This document shows, piece after piece, positions 8,709 through 17,695 of a stretch of DNA of 64,000 bases (positions are counted from its first letter, which is position 1; each line of letters starts with the position of its first letter). The DNA is taken from contig NZ_SZNM01000014.1 of assembly GCF_005870085.1 (NCBI RefSeq), forward strand, positions 1 through 64,000. The letters are read 5' to 3'. Source of the DNA: Aquibacillus sediminis. GTDB lineage: Bacteria; Bacillota; Bacilli; Bacillales; Amphibacillaceae. The translations under genes and the position numbers were made by a program. Under the pieces are notes generated by a model. That model did no database searches. It saw nothing but the letters and a program-made list of their open reading frames with translations, and was not told the origin of the DNA.

Positions 8709-10031
8709 ATGGAGCATGGAAACTATGATGTCATCATTATTGGAGGAGGATTTACTGGTGTAACCGCGGCTCGTGAACTGAATCAAAAGGGTTATAAAAC
8801 CGTTATTTTAGAGGCACGAGATCGTTTAGGTGGAAGAACATGGTTTGACCATCGCATGGGAAGAAATCTAGAAATGGGTGGAACATGGGTTCATTGGTTT
8901 CAGCCACACGTTTGGGCAGAAATTACACGTTATCAATTGGATGTAGTCCCTTCCCCAGTACCAGACAAGGCGTATTGGATTTCGAACAACGAAGCTCATA
9001 CTGGAACAATAGATGAATTATTCGGCTCTGTGGATAAGGGGATGAATGAACTATTAGCCGACAGCCAGAAGTATTTTCCCCTCCCCTACAAACCTTTGCA
9101 AGCAGACAACTTAAAAGAAATGGATCATTTAACGGTTACAGATATGTTAAAACGATTGGATTTGACAGCCGATGAATATGACATTATGCATAGTATCTGG
9201 GCACTGAATTTTAATGGTTCTCCTGAAGAAGGAGGTATTTCACAGACATACCGTTGGGCAGCATTGTCCAATTATAATTGGGTGTTAATGATGGACATTT
9301 GCGCTTCCTTCAAATTAGCCAAAGGTACAAAGGAATTACTTGAACGGATAGCTAGTGATGCAGACACAGACATCTTTCTTTCAAAAGTTGTATCCTCGAT
9401 TGCGAAAACAGGCGAGAACTATACTGTTACAACAAAAGATGGTGAACATTTTAAAGGTAAAACGGTTATCAATACCCTTCCATTAAACATTCTTAATAGC
9501 ATTGACTATCAACCAGCACTCTCTATCAAGAAACAACAAGCCGGTGCAGAAGGACAAACAAGTAAGGGAGTTAAATTTTGGGCAAAAGTGAAAGGGCTTA
9601 CAGAACCAATGCTACTGTTCCAGCCTGCTGACTATCCTATTAATTACGCTCAATACGAATACGCTGACGGAGACGATGGGATTATTGTAGGATTTGGACC
9701 TGATGCTACTAAATTGGACCCAGAAAATCGAGTAGAAGTTGAAGAAGCTTTACGCCACTGTTTGCCGGATATTGAAGTTATCGAAAGTACTGGACATGAT
9801 TGGGTTGCGGATGAGTTTGCTGGAGAAACATGGCCAATGCAACGAAATAATCAGCTATCAGACTATTTAGCAGAACTTCAAAGACCTGAAGATGGTCTAT
9901 TTATCGCAGGAGCGGACTATGCGAATGGTTGGGCTGGTTTCATTGATGGCGCAATTGAAAGTGCCTTCTCGACAACACGAAAAGTATATGCGTATTTAAG
10001 AAAATTATCTCAAAACGAAACAACGGTTTAA
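8709..10031 (+). CDS. Flavin monoamine oxidase family FAD-dependent amine oxidase
   Basis: This 440-residue protein starts with the dinucleotide-binding motif VIIIGGGFTGVTAARELNQ, followed by ILEARDRLGGRTW, both typical of monoamine oxidases. The C-terminal FAD motif is GADYANGWAGFIDGAIESA. It has normal family length and no C-terminal membrane anchor, so it is soluble. It oxidises an amine to an imine, yielding aldehyde and peroxide after hydrolysis. AAGGAGG lies shortly before the ATG. The cupin gene follows 19 bp later in the same operon. Having both a copper and a flavin amine oxidase in one locus suggests a broad amine range or separate primary and secondary amine duties. Confidence 0.9.
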   Translation: MEHGNYDVIIIGGGFTGVTAARELNQKGYKTVILEARDRLGGRTWFDHRMGRNLEMGGTWVHWFQPHVWAEITRYQLDVVPSPVPDKAYWISNNEAHTGTIDELFGSVDKGMNELLADSQKYFPLPYKPLQADNLKEMDHLTVTDMLKRLDLTADEYDIMHSIWALNFNGSPEEGGISQTYRWAALSNYNWVLMMDICASFKLAKGTKELLERIASDADTDIFLSKVVSSIAKTGENYTVTTKDGEHFKGKTVINTLPLNILNSIDYQPALSIKKQQAGAEGQTSKGVKFWAKVKGLTEPMLLFQPADYPINYAQYEYADGDDGIIVGFGPDATKLDPENRVEVEEALRHCLPDIEVIESTGHDWVADEFAGETWPMQRNNQLSDYLAELQRPEDGLFIAGADYANGWAGFIDGAIESAFSTTRKVYAYLRKLSQNETTV

Positions 10032-10050
10032 TTGATTGAAGGAGGAAAAG

Positions 10051-10413
10051 ATGATGTTAAAAAAGGATCAATTTTCGGTTTATAATTTAGGGAAAACGCC
10101 CGATAAATGGGAACCCTTCGTCGTTGAAGGAATGGAAATAGGCCAAGTAAGCTGGCTTCGTCAAACGCAAGATGATAACGGCGTATTAGCCGCAGGGCTT
10201 TGGAAACATCGACGTGAAGAACATCCTAATGGAATGCCCTATGGTGTAGATGGAAATGAAACATTTTACGTCCTCCAAGGTGAAGCGGAAATTGAAACAA
10301 ATACTGGAGAGACTATGTTACTAGAAGAAGGAAATTCCTATTCCTTCACTGATGGATTTACCGGACTTTGGAGAACAAAGAAAGACTTTATAAAATTCTT
10401 TGTCGTCAGTTAA
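10051..10413 (+). CDS. Small cupin-domain protein (EutQ/DUF861-like)
   Basis: A 120-residue single-domain cupin. The barrel is recognisable from EHPNGMPYGVDGNETFYVLQGEAEIETNTGE and the SFTDGFTGLW tail, which resemble the cupin_3/ethanolamine-utilisation class. The start is one of two ATGs at 10051 or 10054 directly after GGAGGAAAAG; an upstream TTG overlaps the ribosome site and is rejected. It sits between the flavin amine oxidase and a DMT transporter with short gaps, so it is co-transcribed. It may sense or bind a small amine-derived metabolite. No enzyme activity can be assigned. Confidence 0.75.
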   Translation: MMLKKDQFSVYNLGKTPDKWEPFVVEGMEIGQVSWLRQTQDDNGVLAAGLWKHRREEHPNGMPYGVDGNETFYVLQGEAEIETNTGETMLLEEGNSYSFTDGFTGLWRTKKDFIKFFVVS

Positions 10414-10442
10414 AAATACAATAATCGGGAGGAATTCATTTC

Positions 10443-11372
10443 ATGAATAAAGGTGTACTGTTAATCGTTCTATCTATGGGGTTTATCGGTGCTAGTATCC
10501 CTTTAGGAGACTCGATGATGTTGACGTTTCCCGTTTGGTTGTTTACATGTATGACCATTGCCATTGCAGCTGTTATTTTAATACCCCTTGCAACTATAAA
10601 AGAAAAAACACAATGGACCAAGCTTGGTTTAAAAAATTATTATGGTATGTTTATTCAAGCTATGTTGACGGCCACGTTGTATACCGTGTTCTTACTTTAT
10701 GGGGTGACGCATGCAAGTGCAATTTCGGTAGGTATTATTAGTAGTATTACGCCTGCTATTGTGTTAATTTTATCCTTTTTCTTATTAAAAGAGAAACTAG
10801 GACTTAAAAAAGTTTCAGCCATTGTTTTAGCAGTTATTGCGGTTTTAATCATGAATATTGCAGGTGTAGAAGCTAACAGTGGTGCAAGTGCTTTAGGGAT
10901 CATGTTTATGTTATTAGCTGTTTTATCTATTTCTCTATTCTTTATTTTTGCAAAAAAATTCTCGGTTGAACTTCCTCCATTCACATTAGCTGCTGGACTA
11001 ACATTTTTTGGAACATTACAAACGCTACCGATGGCTCTATATGAACTAAGTTCTGTAGACTTAGCAATCTTCCAGAGCGCTTCTGCTTGGGGAGGAATTA
11101 TCATGTATAGTTTACTAGGATGGGTGTTAGCCTATTCGACAACCTTCTACGCAATGCCTGCTATCAATGCCAGTACGGCAGGGATGGCAAATGCAGTTAT
11201 GCCAATTGCTGCAACCGCAGTAGCGCTCACTTTTTACGGAGCATCATTAAGAACGGTTGATATCATTGCATTGATTCTTGTCGTTGCATCAATCCTTATC
11301 GCTGAGTCACAAGAGAGAAGCAAAACGATCGATGACCCTGTTGATGTAGCTACAGCTAGTGAAAAAATCTGA
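10443..11372 (+). CDS. EamA/DMT-family transporter
   Basis: This 309-residue protein has about ten hydrophobic segments in two repeats of five, the hallmark of the drug/metabolite transporter superfamily (EamA). The N-terminal half ends near residue 140, and the second half contains the AGMANAVMPIAAT segment. GGGAGGAATTCATTTC precedes the ATG. It is last in the amine oxidase-cupin operon, with a strong hairpin downstream. Members usually export amino acids or metabolites. Here it could export a product of amine oxidation or import the amine; the direction cannot be told from sequence. Confidence 0.85.
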   Translation: MNKGVLLIVLSMGFIGASIPLGDSMMLTFPVWLFTCMTIAIAAVILIPLATIKEKTQWTKLGLKNYYGMFIQAMLTATLYTVFLLYGVTHASAISVGIISSITPAIVLILSFFLLKEKLGLKKVSAIVLAVIAVLIMNIAGVEANSGASALGIMFMLLAVLSISLFFIFAKKFSVELPPFTLAAGLTFFGTLQTLPMALYELSSVDLAIFQSASAWGGIIMYSLLGWVLAYSTTFYAMPAINASTAGMANAVMPIAATAVALTFYGASLRTVDIIALILVVASILIAESQERSKTIDDPVDVATASEKI

Positions 11373-11449
11373 TTGAGAAATGTTTTATGGAGACGTTACT
11401 ATGACATGATCCAGCAGAAAACGGAATGACCAACACATTTCATACTTTG

Positions 11450-11488
11450 AATGGTGAGGTGGAGATAAACAATCTCTACCTCACCATT
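11450..11488 (+). terminator. Long hairpin after the DMT transporter
   Basis: AATGGTGAGGTGGAGAT pairs with ATCTCTACCTCACCATT across the loop AAACA: 17 pairs including one G-T. It lacks a clear T-run, so termination may be partial. Confidence 0.6.
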
Positions 11489-11640
11489 TAAGTACTTTAA
11501 ATGACAAATCATGATTTCTATCTACCGTCCGCACTATCCTTTATTAGAATACCAATCCTAGCGATTGCTTAGTGGTGTAAGTCACATTTATTGGTAAGAC
11601 TTTTACCATTAGAAAGTTCCTTCCCTTTAAAACTAATAAA

Positions 11641-12384
11641 ATGAATAATATGAGTATACAGCTCCTAACAGATAACAACTATAAAAAGGTACTTTATTTC
11701 ATGGATGATTTATCAACTTCAGATAACAACTTTCGAAAAGATGTTTTGTTAGCTCTAGAAAGGTTTTTTGGATATGAACAAATGAACTTCTGGTTATGTG
11801 ATGAAAAGGATAAATTGTACAATCCAGTCACATTAAACACGGATGAGTCCATTACGAATGATTACTTAAACAATTATATGGAGATGGATAAGTTAATGCC
11901 TCATAAGTTAAAAAATATGATTCCCCAAAAAAGAATTATTAGTCTTCTCGATCTTCAATCCAAACGAGAACTAGAAAACAGTGATTTTTATAACTGTTTT
12001 ATGAAGAAATATGGATTTTATAATAATGTGGGAATTTTTCTTGTTAGTGGAACAAAAGTTGTTGGATTAGTTGATTTTGTCACTGAAAAGAAAGATACGA
12101 CCATTACACAAGAAGAAGCGATGTGTCTCGAGATTTTATCTCGGTATTTAGGGCAACGGTTAGATGAAAAAATTCAAGATAAGAAAGAGATCGATTTCTT
12201 AACAGAGCGTGAAATGGAAGTGCTGAAATTAGCACAACAGGGACTTTCAAATAAAGAAATTGCAAAGCTATTATTTATTAGCGTAAATACAGTAAAAAAA
12301 CATGTACAAAGCCTCTATAAAAAATATGAGGTCAATAATCGAACAAGTCTCTGTTTTAAAGTGAATAAACAAAAGACATCTTAA
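11641..12384 (+). CDS. Second LuxR-type regulator, paralogue of the one at 7707
   Basis: A 247-residue protein with the same plan as the regulator at 7707: an N-terminal GAF-like sensor (shared FWLCDE, DYLNNY and CLEILSRYL landmarks) and a C-terminal LuxR helix-turn-helix from about residue 183 (LTEREMEVLKLAQQG...INTVKKH-type motif). It lacks the Ser/Asp-rich linker of its paralogue. No convincing Shine-Dalgarno lies before either the ATG at 11641 or the one at 11650, so translation may be weak or the start uncertain. The two regulators bracket the monoamine oxidase operon. They may act together, or on different ligands. Confidence 0.82.
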   Translation: MNNMSIQLLTDNNYKKVLYFMDDLSTSDNNFRKDVLLALERFFGYEQMNFWLCDEKDKLYNPVTLNTDESITNDYLNNYMEMDKLMPHKLKNMIPQKRIISLLDLQSKRELENSDFYNCFMKKYGFYNNVGIFLVSGTKVVGLVDFVTEKKDTTITQEEAMCLEILSRYLGQRLDEKIQDKKEIDFLTEREMEVLKLAQQGLSNKEIAKLLFISVNTVKKHVQSLYKKYEVNNRTSLCFKVNKQKTS

Positions 12385-12423
12385 GCACCTACTCTTGCTA
12401 CATGGACTATCTTTAGAAACATA

Positions 12424-12478
12424 GGAACGGTTCGTGTGCTTCATATTCCATTCAGGATGGAAGTACACGAACCGTCCC
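12424..12478. repeat. Inverted repeat after the second LuxR gene (terminator or REP-like)
   Basis: GGAACGGTTCGTGTGCTTC at 12424 pairs with GAAGTACACGAACCGTCCC at 12460. The stem has about 16 pairs with one mismatch and a 17-base loop. A short T-run is absent, and the form resembles dispersed Bacillaceae hairpin repeats. Confidence 0.6.
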
Positions 12479-12806
12479 TTATGCTTTCAAAAAGTAAATC
12501 ACTGTTTTTGCAGATTACATCGATGGTAATACCTTTTTCCATTAACTAGCTAAAAAATTGATTAATTTTTCTCTCGCTCCAAAAAAATAAACATTTCGAT
12601 TACAATATTACAAAAATAGCCCCTCGCGTAATACTACATCCATCCTTATCAAACGATTTATAGCCGTTAAATACGTGGATTAACCGAGATAGCCCCCCGA
12701 TTTTGCTTGGCATTTTTTTGTAATTTGGATGTTATGTCATTTCCACAATTCTGATACAAGCCCTTGTTATGATAAAGGAGAAGTAAAAGTTGAAAGGAGA
12801 TGGAGA
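12479..12806. other. Intergenic stretch before the lipoprotein gene
   Basis: About 330 bp of AT-rich sequence. I see no convincing ORF, RNA or repeat apart from AAAGGAGATGGAGA, which is the ribosome site of the lipoprotein gene. Confidence 0.5.
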
Positions 12807-13175
12807 ATGAATACGAAACAAATTCTAACAGGTGTGATTTCCATCAGTACCGCATTGACTTTGGCTGCTTGCGGAGGTGAATCGGGTGAACAAGAAAACA
12901 TAGAAAATCCACCTGAAACAGAAACAACTCCAGAGAATGAGACAGAGGAAATGAATCCTGAACTGGATTCTGAAACAGAGGAGGAACCAGCATTCGAATC
13001 AGAGTCCGATGATCCAAATTCTGATTCAGAATTTGATACGGAAGATCCCGCTGCATCTGAACCTGACTCAGAACAAAACGCTGATGACTCTTTCTCTGAA
13101 GAATCAGATTCAGAAATAGAATCTGAAATAGAATCGGATGCAGAACTAGAATCTGATGTAGATTTAGGAGAATAA
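12807..13175 (+). CDS. Acidic low-complexity lipoprotein
   Basis: A 122-residue secreted lipoprotein. MNTKQILTGVISISTAL is a signal peptide leading to the lipobox LAAC (Cys at about residue 22). The rest is almost wholly Glu, Asp, Ser, Pro and Thr with SDSE/ESE repeats, so it should be disordered and strongly negative on the outer face of the membrane. The ATG at 12807 follows AAAGGAGATGGAGA; a longer frame to 12729 has no ribosome site. No family is recognisable. Acidic linker proteins of this kind can bind cations or act as wall spacers, but no function is shown. A strong bidirectional terminator follows. Confidence 0.75.
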   Translation: MNTKQILTGVISISTALTLAACGGESGEQENIENPPETETTPENETEEMNPELDSETEEEPAFESESDDPNSDSEFDTEDPAASEPDSEQNADDSFSEESDSEIESEIESDAELESDVDLGE

Positions 13176-13220
13176 CCGTAAGTAAGCCCATATTATTTGA
13201 ATACTCCCCCTTTTATATAG

Positions 13221-13262
13221 AAAAACTGCCTGCAAATTTATGCAGGCAGTTAAATTTTTTCT
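13221..13262. terminator. Bidirectional terminator between lipoprotein and ilvD
   Basis: AACTGCCTGCA pairs perfectly with TGCAGGCAGTT; a T-run follows on the plus strand and an A-run precedes. It serves the converging lipoprotein and ilvD genes. Confidence 0.85.
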
Positions 13263-13320
13263 TCACCTATAGAGTAGGAGGTTTTCATTATGTCTTAAAA
13301 AACCTATGAAACTAGGAAAC

Positions 13321-14994
13321 TTAAATACTCATAATACCGCCTTTTGATGCGTTGGTTACTAGTTTTGAATATCTACCTAACCAGCCATTTTTGATTTTTG
13401 GTTCAAAGTCTTTTAGATTTTTACGGCGCTCTTCTAACACTTCATCTGACACCTTTGCGTTTAGTGTTCTTTTTGGCAAGTCAATCACAATCGTATCTCC
13501 ATTCTCAATCAATGCAATTGGCCCACCTTCTGCTGCTTCTGGAGAAATATGTCCAATTGAAATGCCACGAGATGCACCTGAAAAACGACCGTCTGTTAAG
13601 AGTGCGACGCTTTTACCTAAGCCACGGCCTATGATGGCAGAAGTCGGCGCTAACATTTCTGGCATACCAGGACCACCTTTAGGTCCTTCATAGCGAATAA
13701 TCACAACATGTCCTTCTTGTACTGTACCATTATCAATTGCTTCTTGTGCCTCATCTTGGGATTCAAACACAATCGCTTCCCCTTCAAATTCTTTAATCGA
13801 AGGATCAACAGCTCCCACTTTAATTACTGCACCTTCTGGGGCAATATTTCCGTATAGAATCGATAATCCCCCAACCGGACTGTATGGATTATCTTTGGTT
13901 CGGATCACCTTATCGTTCGTGATGTCATGGTCTTTCACCAGTTCGCCCATTGTTTTTCCTGTTATCGTCAAACGGTCCGGATGAATCGCATTTGGAACTT
14001 TTGTTAACTCATTAATAATGGCACTGATACCACCAGCTTTATTGACATCGTCCATGGAAATATCAGAGGCAGGCATAATCTTCGCAAGATATGGTACCCG
14101 TTCTGCTATGTTATTCACATCCGCTAAGTTATAGTCAATGCCCGCTTCATTAGCAATGGCTAATGTATGTAACACGGTATTGGTCGAACCACCCATTGCC
14201 ATATCCAGTGCAAATGCATCATCAATCGCTTCTTTTGTAATAATATCACGCGGTTTGACATCTTCTTCAACCATACGAACTAACTGTTTTGCCGCTTCAA
14301 AAATCAATTCTTTTCGTTTCTCACTAGTGGCAACAATTGAACCGTTACCAGGAAGCGCTAGGCCTAACATTTCCATTAAGCAGTTCATCGAATTTGCCGT
14401 AAACATTCCTGAACAAGAACCACAAGTTGGACAAGCATTTTGTTCAATATCGTTAAATTCTTCTTCGGTCATCTGACCCGATTTATAGGCCCCAACACCT
14501 TCAAAAACAGAAGATAAGGATAGTTGATTTCCACTAGAGCTTGTACCAGCTTCCATTGGTCCACCTGAAACAAACACAGAAGGTACATTCGTACGAGCAG
14601 CAGCCATTAACATACCAGGTGTTATTTTGTCACAGTTAGGAATGTAAAAAACGCCATCAAACCAGTGTGCGTTAATAACGGTTTCCGCACTGTCAGCAAT
14701 TAATTCACGACTTGGTAACGAATAACGCATCCCGATATGCCCCATCGCAATCCCGTCATCAACACCAATCGTATTAAATTCAAATGGAATACCCCCAGCT
14801 TCGATAATTGCTTCCTTTACAACATCTGCAAATTCACGTAAATGTACATGGCCTGGAATAATATCGATATAAGAGTTACAAATCCCAATGAATGGTTTTC
14901 CTAAATCCTTCGCTTTTACTTTTCCTGTTGCATACAAAAGACTACGATGAGGCGCACGGTCTACCCCAATCTTAATCATGTCACTTCTTCTCAT
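13321..14994 (-). CDS. ilvD: Dihydroxy-acid dehydratase
   Basis: This 557-residue protein matches IlvD throughout: [14 protein letters not shown] at the front, NCDKITPGM and [18 protein letters not shown], which supply the iron-sulfur cluster cysteines, and the [10 protein letters not shown] and GRFSGASRG motifs. It dehydrates 2,3-dihydroxy-isovalerate and -methylvalerate to the keto acids of valine, leucine and isoleucine synthesis. The ATG at 14994 is preferred because AGGGTG lies nine bases upstream; the GTG at 15006 abuts that site. It stands alone, away from other ilv genes. No T-box leader is visible upstream, where a repeat cluster begins within about 220 bp. Confidence 0.95.
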   Translation of the reverse strand: MRRSDMIKIGVDRAPHRSLLYATGKVKAKDLGKPFIGICNSYIDIIPGHVHLREFADVVKEAIIEAGGIPFEFNTIGVDDGIAMGHIGMRYSLPSRELIADSAETVINAHWFDGVFYIPNCDKITPGMLMAAARTNVPSVFVSGGPMEAGTSSSGNQLSLSSVFEGVGAYKSGQMTEEEFNDIEQNACPTCGSCSGMFTANSMNCLMEMLGLALPGNGSIVATSEKRKELIFEAAKQLVRMVEEDVKPRDIITKEAIDDAFALDMAMGGSTNTVLHTLAIANEAGIDYNLADVNNIAERVPYLAKIMPASDISMDDVNKAGGISAIINELTKVPNAIHPDRLTITGKTMGELVKDHDITNDKVIRTKDNPYSPVGGLSILYGNIAPEGAVIKVGAVDPSIKEFEGEAIVFESQDEAQEAIDNGTVQEGHVVIIRYEGPKGGPGMPEMLAPTSAIIGRGLGKSVALLTDGRFSGASRGISIGHISPEAAEGGPIALIENGDTIVIDLPKRTLNAKVSDEVLEERRKNLKDFEPKIKNGWLGRYSKLVTNASKGGIMSI

Positions 14995-15213
14995 CAGCAC
15001 ACACACCCTTGTTTTTTTATTATAAGTATTTTATATCGTATGTTGTCTGCTGTCAATTACGTTGTATAACAACTATGACACAAATGTCCGATCAATGGCC
15101 TTTTCATATTGATGTCGACGTGCCAATTCATGAACTACAATGGAGGTAGGGAAATTTTTTATACAAAAGAAGAATTGTTGTTTTGTCACAATAAACATAA
15201 ACTCCGACGTAAG

Positions 15214-15420
15214 TTAATTAAGCCTTCTTCCTTTCTTAATAAAATGAGAGCTAAATTACCGCTGCGGAAATACACTACGCTTTCCACGGGCGGCTGATGA
15301 GCCTCCTCACTCGTCCCTCGCTGCGGGGTCTCACCTAGGCCTTTCCTCCCGTAGGAGTCTCCGTGTATTTCCTTCGCTTATTCCAGTGCTCTGAAGTTTT
15401 ATAGCACATGGCTTAATTAA
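15214..15420. repeat. GC-rich repeat element with 11-bp perfect terminal inverted repeats (copy A)
   Basis: TTAATTAAGCC at 15214 and GGCTTAATTAA at 15410 are perfect inverted repeats. Between them lies a GC-rich core (about 15257-15390) with the landmarks CTGCGGAAATACACTACGC, GGCGGCTGATGAGCCTCCT and CCCGTAGGAGTCTCCGTG. Its ends fold on each other through GGAAATACAC/GTGTATTTCC. No ORF is convincing. The core matches a repeat type I know from other Bacillaceae intergenic regions, and its ends resemble the copy at 15526 read in the opposite direction. Confidence 0.7.
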
Positions 15421-15525
15421 AAAACATATACTATCCATTTTTAGTTGTTAATTGATACGTTTTAAACAGAATATTTCATTAAATTTACATTTTGAATTTG
15501 TATTATAGTTATCAATATCCAGAGA
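15421..15525. other. AT-rich spacer between two repeat copies
   Basis: About 100 bp of AT-rich sequence with no gene. Together with repeats A and B, and the plain AT-rich bases 15001-15213 before them, it makes a gene-free stretch of about 800 bp upstream of ilvD and downstream of the GntR gene. Confidence 0.5.
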
Positions 15526-15704
15526 ACCATCCTAGCGAAGGCAGAATACGTAGACTCCTATGGGAACAGCGCGAGCCGAAGATCCACTTGGTAAATGAAC
15601 GTAGGCTAAGATCGTCACGTCCTGTGACAACGCCTGCGTGACCAACATCCTGTTGGCCCGAGGCCGTGCCCATGGAAAGCGGAGTATTCTGCCGAAGCAA
15701 TGGT
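15526..15704. repeat. GC-rich repeat element, inverted relative copy with internal hairpins (copy B)
   Basis: It is bounded by ACCAT...GGCAGAATAC and GTATTCTGCC...ATGGT, which pair. Inside are two small hairpins of one pattern, GTCACGTCCTGTGAC and CCAACATCCTGTTGG, around CCTGCGTG. On the minus strand its ends read CTTTCCATGGGC and CCCATAGGAGTCTACG, parallel to copy A's CTTTCCACGGGC and CCCGTAGGAGTCTCCG. It belongs to the same family with a different interior. Confidence 0.7.
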
Positions 15705-15811
15705 ATAACACTCAATCAAATTCAGTGACATTGGGCAATTTCATCAAAGTTAATTCGGATTTCCCATCAACTACGACACAAAAAATAACAAACTTACTAA
15801 AACAGCCATAC

Positions 15812-15846
15812 AAAAAAAGGACATCCTGGATTATCCAAGACGTCCT
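15812..15846 (-). terminator. Terminator of the GntR regulator gene
   Basis: On the minus strand AGGACGTCTTGGA pairs with TCCAGGATGTCCT (imperfect) and runs into seven Ts. It lies just after the regulator's stop. Confidence 0.8.
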
Positions 15847-15857
15847 ATCGCATTACA

Positions 15858-16532
15858 TTATTCTATACCTAATTCTTCCATCGCATGCAAAATGTGAATC
15901 TTCATCGCACTTCTTGCACCTTCTGGATTTCGACTTTTCATAAATTCCATAATCATTTGGTGATCTGTGATGGTATCTTTGACCGCTAATTCTTTTTTAT
16001 TCGATAAAATCACACCCTTATCAATTGCTTGATAAAGGACAGGCATTAATTTTTCCATAAATTCATTATGGGTAGCCTTTACGATCGATTGGTGAAATTT
16101 TTGTTCTACTTCAGTCCGATCCTGATTATGGTTAATTTTTTGTTCGATTTGCATTCCATAATCTAGAATGCGTGCTAATTCATCATCACTTGCTCGAATT
16201 GTTGCATAATATGCCGCTTCTGGTTCAAAGATTAACCGCATTTCATACAAATCCTTGGCATTCACCTTGGCATCGGCAAGCGTATCAAAAGATTCCATAA
16301 TACTTAAATCAATATCTTCTTTCACAAATGTCCCTTTACCGCGTTTAATTTCTAATACCCCTTGCACAACCAATGTCCTGATTGCTTCACGTAATGTTGT
16401 TCTACTAATTTCAAGTTCCTCTGATAACTCATTTTCATTTGGAAGCTTATCACCCGGGAGAAACCTTTTTTCAATCGCAATCATCGACATGATGTCGTCT
16501 GCCACACTATCCGATAACCTTTTTTGAATCAT
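15858..16532 (-). CDS. GntR/FadR-family transcriptional regulator
   Basis: A 224-residue regulator. Residues about 5-70 form a winged helix-turn-helix (LPNENELSEELEISRTTLREAIRTLVVQGVLEIKRGKGTFV split by the recognition helix). Residues 85-215 form an all-helical FCD domain with the usual Asp/His metal-binding pattern (EQKFHQSIV, TDHQMIMEFM). FadR-subfamily members respond to organic acids or sugars. The ATG at 16532 is chosen because GGAG sits five bases upstream; an earlier ATG at 16547 overlaps the only ribosome site. It follows the homocysteine methyltransferase gene on the same strand and may regulate it. Ligand unknown. Confidence 0.88.
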   Translation of the reverse strand: MIQKRLSDSVADDIMSMIAIEKRFLPGDKLPNENELSEELEISRTTLREAIRTLVVQGVLEIKRGKGTFVKEDIDLSIMESFDTLADAKVNAKDLYEMRLIFEPEAAYYATIRASDDELARILDYGMQIEQKINHNQDRTEVEQKFHQSIVKATHNEFMEKLMPVLYQAIDKGVILSNKKELAVKDTITDHQMIMEFMKSRNPEGARSAMKIHILHAMEELGIE

Positions 16533-16578
16533 ATCTACTCCATCCACCCTATTTTCTTTTCAGTATAGCATATCAAAC

Positions 16579-16624
16579 ATGCCTGTCACTTCCAATACTT
16601 CGAACAGAAGGGAGAGACAGGCAC
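16579..16624. repeat. Hairpin between the methyltransferase and GntR genes
   Basis: TGCCTGTCACTTCC at 16580 pairs with GGGAGAGACAGGCA at 16610, with small mismatches. It could be a terminator for the upstream methyltransferase gene or a REP-like element; the T-run is poor. Confidence 0.5.
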
Positions 16625-16636
16625 TGCCTTTAATGT

Positions 16637-17695
16637 TTATGCTTTTGTGCGATAGTCTAGATTATGATTCTTCAACGTTTTGTCCTTGCCGAATAAGAAG
16701 TGCTTCTCCATATTTGGTGAATATTTAGAGTTAATTGTTTCGTTTCCTGTCGCTTCGGCTACTGCTCTAATCATGGCAGGTGATGCGCCACAACAAAGCC
16801 CGATATATTGAACACCACTATTTTGTGCTTGTTTGGCCCACTCCGCTAACTCATATCGATTATGGTAAAGCGGATCTAACGATGTTGGGAACGTTGTTTC
16901 AGTCGGAAGAGAACAACTACATCCTCCATCAGGTAAGTTAAAGAATGTAGGGTGTTCTTCAGTGGTTCGATATGGAATTGGTAATCCACCAACAAAACCT
17001 TCTACCTCTTGTGTAATTCTTTCTAGATATGGCTGCATCGTATCCGGACCACGGAAACAGTTCATGCCAACGACTAACGCCCCTTTTTCCGAAAGAATTT
17101 TACAAGATTCTTCTACCGTATAGCCATCTCGCAATATATTCTCGCCCATCAGTCCTAATGTAATAACTGCTGGCAATTCTTGTTTTTGAATTTCTTCTAA
17201 TGCAATAACCGCCTCTTCGTGGTAATAAAAGGTTTCACCGTTTATAAAATCTACGCCTTCCTCTTTACACCACTTTATCATCTCCGCAAACATTCCTCTT
17301 ACTTTTTCCTTTGCTGCAGGGTCTTCAGGGTCAAAAATGTTCGTATTCGAAATGTTTCCTGCGACTAGCGCTTCCTCTATAGGGTGTTCTTTTGCTACTT
17401 CCTTCGCCAAACGGATGGCACTTCGATTTAATGGCTCAAGTAGATGTTCTTTACCGATAATTCTCATTTTTTCACGGTGGGCATTATAGGTGAATGCTAA
17501 CACAACATCTGACCCAGCATTCATAAAATCTCGATAGGTTTGTTTTAAAACATCCGGGTGTTCCAAAGCTACTTCCGGTACGAAAGATCCTGCTTGTAAA
17601 TACCCTCTACGTTCCATTTCAAACAGATAACCTTCCCCAACAATGACAGTGCCTTCTTTTAACCTTTGTTCCAAACTTCTTTTTCCCACTACCAT
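16637..17695 (-). CDS. Homocysteine S-methyltransferase family protein (betaine-homocysteine methyltransferase-like)
   Basis: This 352-residue protein matches the Pfam S-methyl_trans fold: GEGYLFEMERRGYLQAG near the front, GNISNTNIF, and the zinc-binding cysteines in GMNCFRG and GLCCG near the C-terminus. The family moves a methyl group from betaine or S-methylmethionine to homocysteine, forming methionine. The long form with GLCCGAS resembles BHMT-like proteins. The ATG at 17695 is preferred over a TTG one codon upstream; GGGAGAGGG precedes. It lies upstream of a GntR regulator, which suggests induction by a methyl donor. The donor is unknown. Confidence 0.85.
   Translation of the reverse strand: MVVGKRSLEQRLKEGTVIVGEGYLFEMERRGYLQAGSFVPEVALEHPDVLKQTYRDFMNAGSDVVLAFTYNAHREKMRIIGKEHLLEPLNRSAIRLAKEVAKEHPIEEALVAGNISNTNIFDPEDPAAKEKVRGMFAEMIKWCKEEGVDFINGETFYYHEEAVIALEEIQKQELPAVITLGLMGENILRDGYTVEESCKILSEKGALVVGMNCFRGPDTMQPYLERITQEVEGFVGGLPIPYRTTEEHPTFFNLPDGGCSCSLPTETTFPTSLDPLYHNRYELAEWAKQAQNSGVQYIGLCCGASPAMIRAVAEATGNETINSKYSPNMEKHFLFGKDKTLKNHNLDYRTKA

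Noticed and set aside
12844-13191. 115-codon frame antisense to the acidic lipoprotein
   Set aside because: A shadow of the repetitive GAA/TCA-type codons on the other strand; the plus-strand frame has a ribosome site, signal peptide and lipobox.
15109-15297. 62-codon frame at the start of repeat copy A
   Set aside because: It runs into the repeat, has no family match and its start lacks a convincing ribosome site.
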